Source of the DNA: Galeruca laticollis
Lineage: Eukaryota; Arthropoda; Insecta; Coleoptera; Chrysomelidae
DNA: 64,000 bases
Assembly: GCA_963921935.1 (NCBI GenBank)
Contig: OY998176.1
Span: 136,784,299 to 136,848,298 of the forward strand
Direction: 5' to 3'
In this document: positions 57,552 through 64,000 of the stretch, in pieces
Numbering within the stretch: the stretch's first letter is position 1
Layout of the letters: each line of letters opens with the position of its first letter
The notes under the pieces: generated by a model
The model's database searches: none
Seen by the model: only the letters and a program-made list of their open reading frames with translations
What the model was told of the DNA's origin: nothing
Program-made: the position numbers and the translations under genes

Positions 57552-60500
57552 ACAGATGCAACATAATTTGTTAAAAGTATCTCGTGCTCGTAAGAAAAAT
57601 TAAAATTCTATTTCACTTTATCACTATAGAAATTGAATACCTTGTTAACCCTTTTAAAATGAAATGATGAAATTGTTGGATATCTCCGTAAAGAGATTTG
57701 AAACTTTACGATTTGTTATTCATTTGGTTAAATATTCAACCAATTTTGTCAAATTCTATTGAAATAAACGGGTTATAATCATTCATTTATTTTGTCCTTC
57801 CGTACACCAATTATTTGAGGATTTTTTATTCAAAATAATTTAGAATTGATTGATGATAACAAAAGAGGTATTGTTGATATTCCATAATACATAATACTTT
57901 AATTTAATTTTCAGTAATTTCTCTATCAACGATTATCGGTTCTTCATATACAGTCAGCCGTCCTATTTTAGTTGTAGACTCGATATGGAAAAGTTTTAAT
58001 AAGTAAAATATTTTGTTTTCCATTGGATATTTCATCAATGTATTTAATTCTGACCAGCTTTGTAATACTAGATTTTATATGGTACTTTAATCTTCCACAA
58101 AAATAATACTTTTTCAAAAACATTGTGGATGTGTTATATGTGTTATATATTTGTTTAGCTTGAAAACAATGTGAAAATGTTTCAGAAAAATTGACTTATT
58201 TTCTAAAAGTAATAATATAAACATTATTTGTCATCACACACTTTGTAAAAATACTTACAATCTAGAACCCGATTTAAAGCCAAATTTAATATTCTCGTGA
58301 ATCGAAACGTCATCGTGGACATTCTCACACAATACAGATAACAATTATACAATAATTATTTCTTACCACGTACCTTGTACAGTACATGATTGTACTCCAC
58401 TGGAGCCTGAAATAACTGCTAAATATACTAAAAAGATATCGCGCTGTTTTATGCAAAGAGGCGTCCATTTTTTGGGACTTTGGTATGTTATATTCACCCT
58501 AGTTTGCTAGTTTTGGAGTTTTTTAAACTTACGAGCTGAACTAAATTTATGTTGCGCACACACTACTACATGTGTGGATATGTATAATTGCGAAAATGTA
58601 TTTAACTTCACAATAATATATAATAATATAATTCCACTTTGTTTCGTTTTAAATATTGAATTGGTTTGGATTAAAAAAAACAACGAATTTTTTTGCAGAA
58701 AGATAAGTTACATATCAGCATAATATTTAATTTGACGATCTACGTCGGCGAAGTCGCGGGTACAAGCTAATGAGTCTACATATTTGTGCTGCTTCCCTTA
58801 TGTTCGGCGGGGTAACATTCATTCACCGTCTGATTCGTTTTTCATATTAAACTTTCTGGTTATTTCAATTCAGTATAATAATTAAAATACTGGCTATCAG
58901 CTGTATTGTAATCGCTGGAACTCGCCCTGCGACGGCCTGTCTGGGATTTGTTGATTATCAATACTTATTATTGACTAGTGAATAATGAACGTCATCATTC
59001 TTAGGAAGCTCCACACGTAAAATGTAAACATTATCCATTATCAAACAGCCGTGGACAAATTTTATTATGATATGACAATTTAATTACTGCCAAAATTGAC
59101 AGAATAATTTGATTCCCAATGAAAGTTACTATTTCTGTAGTCGCTAATAGTTGCTCAAGTGCAATAGTCGCTATTAATGATTTCCGATTGGTTTGTTTTA
59201 AAATTTATGAAATTTCATTGATAAATGGAATTTTATATTGATAGTCAATTTATCAAAGCCCTCTAGCGGAAGCTCTCGATTTTTAATTAGATTAGTTATC
59301 CCAAAGTTATGTCGAATCAACAAAAACAGAAGAGTGTTTATCAAGATCATGCTATAATTTGGATGTTTAACTTCAGAAATAAATAGTTTGTTCTTAGTAT
59401 TTCCCATTTTAAGAATCAGTGTAGCGAAGCATGATAAGTTTTTAGCTCTTAAAATATACTGTGGCTGAACAAGTATAATGTTTGTTATGGTATTTATAAA
59501 CAACTTGAATTTTTGTTGTGTTTGGACAATTAAAATTCTCATAATTTCATGACGCCAACTTAAAATGCTAGCATGAAAATTATATGAAGAAAACGAAAAT
59601 CGCGTAAAAGAATTTTGATGTTTACATCGTATGTGTACAAGAAATAAAAGCTAGAATTGGAAAAAAACTCTAGCTCAGTTAGGACGCAAACTAGATATAT
59701 TTAGTAAATAATTTTTGGTATCGTGTATGTATGAATGTTTACTGGGGTGACATTCACTGAGACCTAGGAGATCTATTGTGTCCCCTTTTTCTACTTATTT
59801 CCTAGAAAATTTTTAGGATATTCGAAGGCTTCAGCTTAGGTAATTGTCCCTCTTCTTTGGTATAGTCCAACAGTCTCTATATGTAAGTAACGTAATATTT
59901 GGTTATATTCATTCAGTCTATCTTGCCATAAAATTAAAGCCGGTAGATATAATCTATAAACATAATGAAAAAAAAACAAAAATATATATGCCTAATTGAG
60001 CTCAAACCTAAATAGGAACAAACAGGCAATGAAATAAACATCGTGATTACTCAGCCATTTTTGAATTCAAGAAGAACTTATCTATTAAATCAGTAAAATT
60101 ATAATCCGAAAAAGTAGATTATTAATTTCACACTTTCTATTCACAATATAATAAAAATTGTTATAACCTCGAATCAATAAGGTCTACAATGTAATTGAAA
60201 CGTTTTAAATATTGTTATTAAAATTACTCTCAAGATTCAAAATGACAGAGTTATGTTATCTAAATAAATTAAAGTAATTATAATTTGCATTCATATCTAA
60301 AACAAAAAACAGCCAACCCCAAAGCTCCCGTTACCGAATCGTTTAATATGTCAAATTATTTGAGAGCCCTTGCATGGTATACGTAACTCATTCCTAAATA
60401 TATATTTGAAAATAGACTCATAGCCTTGATTTTCATGAAAAATACTTTAACTAACAAGAAATAACCGATGATGTAAGTCTTTACCAATTTGGTAGAATAA

Positions 60501-60854
60501 TACTAGAAGGAGCTCACTCTGACCGCTACAGTGATGGGGTACTGAACTGCAGTGGTGCCAAAGTTATCTGATCCTACTTTGACCTAGAAATATAACATAA
60601 AATGTATATCAAGTTTTTAACATATCGCCATCTAGAAATATACACGCGCACTACAAAAAAATACAAATTCACGAAAACGGCCAAAATTAGCTCCTTCTAA
60701 AAACTATGCCAAATCAATCTAGACATAAATATAAGGTAGCTGATGCTTTTTTTAGGACTTGGTAAACTGGGCTCCGTATATCAAAGCTCATTTTACCGCG
60801 GAGCTCACTTATACCTCAGATTTAATATGGGAGGAGCCCACCTTGTATCTTAAC

Positions 60855-60855
<1 letters not shown>
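57552..60855. other. No gene recognised
   Basis: Long AT-rich stretch. A 114-codon frame at 59198-59542 (minus) has no motif and is likely chance. Nothing else supported. Confidence 0.45.
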
Positions 60856-60907
<52 letters not shown>

Positions 60908-60914
60908 ATATAAT
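60856..60914. repeat. TA-rich microsatellite at LINE 3' end
   Basis: About 45 bases of AT repeats followed by taatataatataat. On the minus strand this follows the 3' end of the LINE, where many LINE families carry a short tandem-repeat tail. Confidence 0.85.
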
Positions 60915-60999
60915 GGTTTGATACACCTGCTGGGGTTTCGCGCCGCCTCACGCTTTCTAGATCAATTTTTTTGGGGTGGATCAATCCCCGTTTTTCCTT

Positions 61000-62552
61000 T
61001 TAGAGTTCCTCTGTCAATGCTCTCCATAGTTTCCTATCCTTAACTTTGTCCTTCCATCCTCCAATTCCGGCTCTTGTCATATCTTCCTTCACCTGTTCCA
61101 GCCATTTTATCCTAGGTCTACCCCTACGTTTTTTCCCCCAGGATCCCATTGTGTCATTTGCAGTGTGATTTCTTGTTCTTCTGCTCTATATATGTGTTCC
61201 AGCCATTTCATTCTTTGTCTCTTTATTTTCCTTACTATGTCCTCTCCTCCCAGTTCTTGTTCAATTTCATAGTTCATTCTTTGTCTGTACTCGTTATCTC
61301 TCAATTTAATTGGTATCAATATTGTTCTCATTATCTTTCTTTCTATTATTCTCAAGTCTTCTTCTTCCTTTTTAGTCAGTGTCATTGTTTCAGCAGCATA
61401 CAACAGGACGGGTCTTATTATCACTTTATAAATATTGATTTTGGATTGTCTTGAGAGTAATTTGCTTTTTAAAAGTTTTTTATTGGCATGGTAAGCCCTA
61501 TTTGCATTAATGATTTTTTCTTCTATTTCCTTTTTCCTGTTTCCAGTGTTTGTTACTGTGACGCTCAAGTATTTGAATTTCCCAACTTTTTCAAATTTGA
61601 AATCTCCGATCTTTATTGCATTGCTTTGATTTATTTTACCAAAAATCATAATTTTTGTTTTGTCTGCATTTATTTCTATTCCCATCCTACTTCCTTCACT
61701 TGTGATTTCCCTTATTGTGTTTTCCAGAATCTCCCTTGTCTTCGATATGATTACTATATAGGCAATTATCTGTCTTCCGCTCGTCCTGAGAATGCTTTTT
61801 TGTATTCGTCTCATTGCATATTCAAGTGTTAGGTTGAACAATGTTGCAGATAGCGAATCACCCTTATTTATGTTTATGTCATCAGTTTCTCCTTCTTGTG
61901 TTTTTATCGTAGCCCTTGAGTTTTCCATAGTCATCTTGACTAACCTTCTTAATTTATCATTAATGCCTAGTTCTTTTAAAGCAGATAAAAGTTTGCCTCT
62001 GTGTACTGAATCGAAAGCTTGCCGAAAGTCTACACATAACATTTCCAGTTCTATTTGATGTTCGTATGCTTTTTCCATTATCTGCTTCAGTGTATATATG
62101 GCATCCACCGTTGATTTTCCTTTTACGAATCCACACTGATATCGTCTTATAGTATTTCCTGTAGTGTCTCTAAGCCTTCTGTCTATTGTAGCTGATAGCA
62201 TTTTATAAGCAGTATTCAGTAATGTAATACCTCTATAGTTTTGACATTCATGCTGGTCACCTTTTTTGTGGATTGTAATTATCTGGCCTATTTCCCATTC
62301 TATAGGCATTTTTTCTTCTCTCCATATTTTTATTATAAGTTGGTATACTATATCATGAAGCTTCTCACCTCCGTACTTTATCAGTTCCAAATTTATGTTA
62401 TCTTTTCCAGGAGCTTTTCCGTTTCGGCTGTTGTTAATAATCTCCATAATCTCTGTTCTTGTAGGCTCTTCTAATATTTTTTCTTGTGATATTTCTTCAA
62501 TGTATTCTTCAATATCTGAATCTTCTACTAGTAAAGTCCTAAAGTGATCCAT
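61000..62552 (-). pseudogene. LINE reverse transcriptase lacking the YADD Asp pair
   Basis: 481-codon open frame from the ATG at 62552 (MDHFRTLLVED), continuing an upstream coding region. RT blocks: NGKAPGKDNINLELIKYGG, TIHKKGDQHECQNYRGITLL, QCGFVKGKSTVDAIY, LCVDFRQAFDSVHRGKL, GDSLSATLFNL. The catalytic box normally IAYADDIVII here reads QIIAYIVIISK (~61755), an in-frame loss of three residues (A-D-D). Next come GIEINADKTKIMIF, LLYAAETMTLT and RQRMKWLEHIYR. The frame ends at 61107, where a one-base change in a G/A run shifts off the tail GRPRIKWLEQV, which continues to a stop at ~61000. Without the two Asp residues it cannot polymerise. Confidence 0.88.
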
Positions 62553-63037
62553 CCATATTTGTTTGTATTCATTTTCTCCTTCAATGACTTTGCCATGTTG
62601 GTTTTTTATACCTTTCGTTCATAAGTCCGGCTTTGTTCATTTATATTTCTATAAAATTTCTGGGTATTACAATTCTTTCTTTCTCGTTCTATTTCTTTTA
62701 TATTGTTATCCATCCATTCTCTCTTTTATTTTCTTATCATTTTGTTACATTCATTTCTGCTTTTTATGTATTCTTGCTTGTGCTTTATTTCGTTTGTTCT
62801 TATCCATTTCTGTCTTTTTTCCTTTTTTTTCTACTGCTACACGGCAACTATCATTGTACCACTCTTTTCTTTTATCTCTATCCATTTTGCCTATGTGTTT
62901 TCCCGTTTTTATTTGAATGAGTTTTTTTATAGCTTCCCATTGTGCGTTAACGTTGTCTTCCTTTTTCACTATTTTGCTTATTAATTCTTCTATCTGTGTT
63001 TCATATTCTTTCCTTACTTTGTCTCCACTTAGATTTG

Positions 63038-63850
63038 TTATGTTCCATTTAGTGCATTTCTGTCCCTTGTTTTTTTTTTAATCTTTTGTTTTATTTTGGC
63101 AATGACAAGAAGGTGATCGGAGTCTGCACATGCTCCTCTGTATGTTCTCACGTCCTTTATTGATGTTTGTTTTCTCCTATTAACTAATATATGGTCTATT
63201 TGAGTTGTTGCTTTGTTATCAGGCGACATCCATGTTATTTTATCTTTTTTTGGATGTGGAAATTTTGTGCTGCTTATGTACATATCCGTGCTTGATGCGA
63301 GGTTACACAGTCGCTGCCCATTGTTATTTGTTTTTTCGTGTATAGTTTCCTCTCCTGCTACGCATTTTATGTAGTCTTCTTTACCTATTTGGGAATTAAA
63401 ATCTACTAATATTATTATAGTATCCTCCTTTGGTATTACTTCTATTTCTTCTTCTACCTTTTCGTAAAATTTATCCTTTTCTTCATTGCTGTCCTTCTCT
63501 GTTGGAGCGTAAATATTTAATAGGGATATGTTACATGGTTTTGCTTTCAGTCTTAGGTATGCCATCCTTTCATCTATTGGTTTGAATTCAATAATTTTTT
63601 GTTTCATTGACTGGAATACCATAAATCCCACTTCCCGGTTTACTTGCTTTTTGTCTCCAGAATATCTAAAACTATACATGTTCTTATCAATTGCCCCTTG
63701 ATCCTTCCATCTTATTTCTTGCAAAGCTGCTATTGTATTGTATCTCATCAATCCATTTCCTACTTCTTGCATTTTCCCAGGTATCAACATTGTTCTTATA
63801 TTCCAAGTTCCAATTTTTATTTCGTTTTTCTCCTATTTTTGGCTTCCTCA
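63038..63850 (-). pseudogene. LINE apurinic-type endonuclease
   Basis: The ATG at 63790 (MLIPGKMQEV) is in phase with upstream KIGTWNIRT (~63815), the usual start of the domain, so the true start is further upstream. Motifs: ALQEIRWKDQGAID (catalytic Glu), LLNIYAPTEKDSNEEKDKFY, LVDFNSQIGKE (GDFN with Gly changed to Val), NATTQIDHILVNR-like TTQIDHILVNRR, and CADSDHLLVIAKI (catalytic Asp-His). It ends at 63038 with no direct read-through to RT. Except for the GDFN change the domain looks whole. Confidence 0.85.
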
Positions 63851-64000
63851 TTTCTTTTCCATTGTTTCTTTGTATAATCGTATGTCCTTTTTCATTCCGA
63901 GTCATTATCCTGTCCATTATTATCTCCTGTGAATCTATTAGTTTTTTGCTTGCCGTTTTTCCAGCGTTTCATTATTTTTGTTCCATCTCCATTCTTCTCC

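Larger units (their letters stand above)
60915..64000 (-). mobile_element. LINE of RTE-like type (endonuclease plus RT), 5' end beyond or near the window edge
   Basis: Minus-strand non-LTR element with an apurinic-type endonuclease (63850-63038), a linker with stops (63037-62553), RT (62552-61107), an RT C-terminal tail after a frameshift (to ~61000) and a microsatellite tail (60914-60856). About 3 kb visible. The bases to the right of 63850 may be its 5' UTR. Confidence 0.85.

Noticed and set aside
59198..59542. 114-codon minus frame
   Set aside because: AT-rich hydrophobic chance frame with no motif or neighbour support.

Overview
The window looks like AT-rich, repeat-dense insect nuclear DNA. 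A beetle with a large, transposon-rich genome is my guess from the style of the repeats, but no marker gene proves it. I recognise no host protein-coding gene, rRNA or tRNA. Nearly every convincing coding region belongs to a transposable element: Ty3/gypsy (three different elements plus a gag fragment), Ty1/copia, Penelope-like (two), LINE/RTE-like (two), and Tc1/mariner, pogo and P-superfamily DNA transposons. There is also a decayed tyrosine-recombinase gene of Crypton type.

Layout. 1-1214: 5' end of a minus-strand gypsy element (gag open to the window edge, primer-binding site, probable LTR). 1281-2376: a dead Tc1/mariner copy between TA dinucleotides. 3260-10735: a plus-strand errantivirus-like element with gag, pol and a baculovirus-F-like env, broken by stops and small deletions but still showing tRNA-Ser-type PBS, LTRs and a consistent splice donor/acceptor pair for env. 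10829-12010: tyrosine-recombinase pseudogene with an intron. 12759-13484: Penelope-like RT fragment. 15179-17674: pogo element with an extra C-terminal PHD-like finger. 17675-24412: mostly unassigned, with an inverted repeat at 18.1-18.4 kb and a 70-bp tandem array at 23.9-24.2 kb.

24.4-49.55 kb is one nested complex. An old, minus-strand, env-bearing LTR element supplies the backbone: 3' LTR, env, pol C-terminus, integrase, RNase H, and a stub of 5' LTR fused to RNase H by an internal deletion. Into it went (a) a copia element in env (26430-31067, 5-bp duplication, LTRs differing at one position by eye, one uninterrupted 1354-codon ORF), (b) a P-superfamily element in the pol C-terminus (32244-38031, 28-bp TIRs, 7-bp duplication, THAP exons, several stops), which itself holds (c) a Penelope-like insertion with 215-bp inverted ends (35615-36812), and (d) a 9.2-kb gypsy element in the integrase (38915-48090, 1.8-kb LTRs, 4-bp duplication, tRNA-Lys-type PBS). 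The backbone in turn abuts a LINE endonuclease fragment at 49553.

50-60.9 kb is AT-rich with small fragments: foldback hairpins, a gag relic, a zinc-finger-like ORF, a MITE-like inverted repeat and microsatellites. 60.9-64 kb is a minus-strand LINE whose RT reading frame is open but lacks the catalytic A-D-D of the YADD box. Functionally the window is a transposon graveyard in which the copia element looks intact and the 9.2-kb gypsy is one base short of an intact pol frame.
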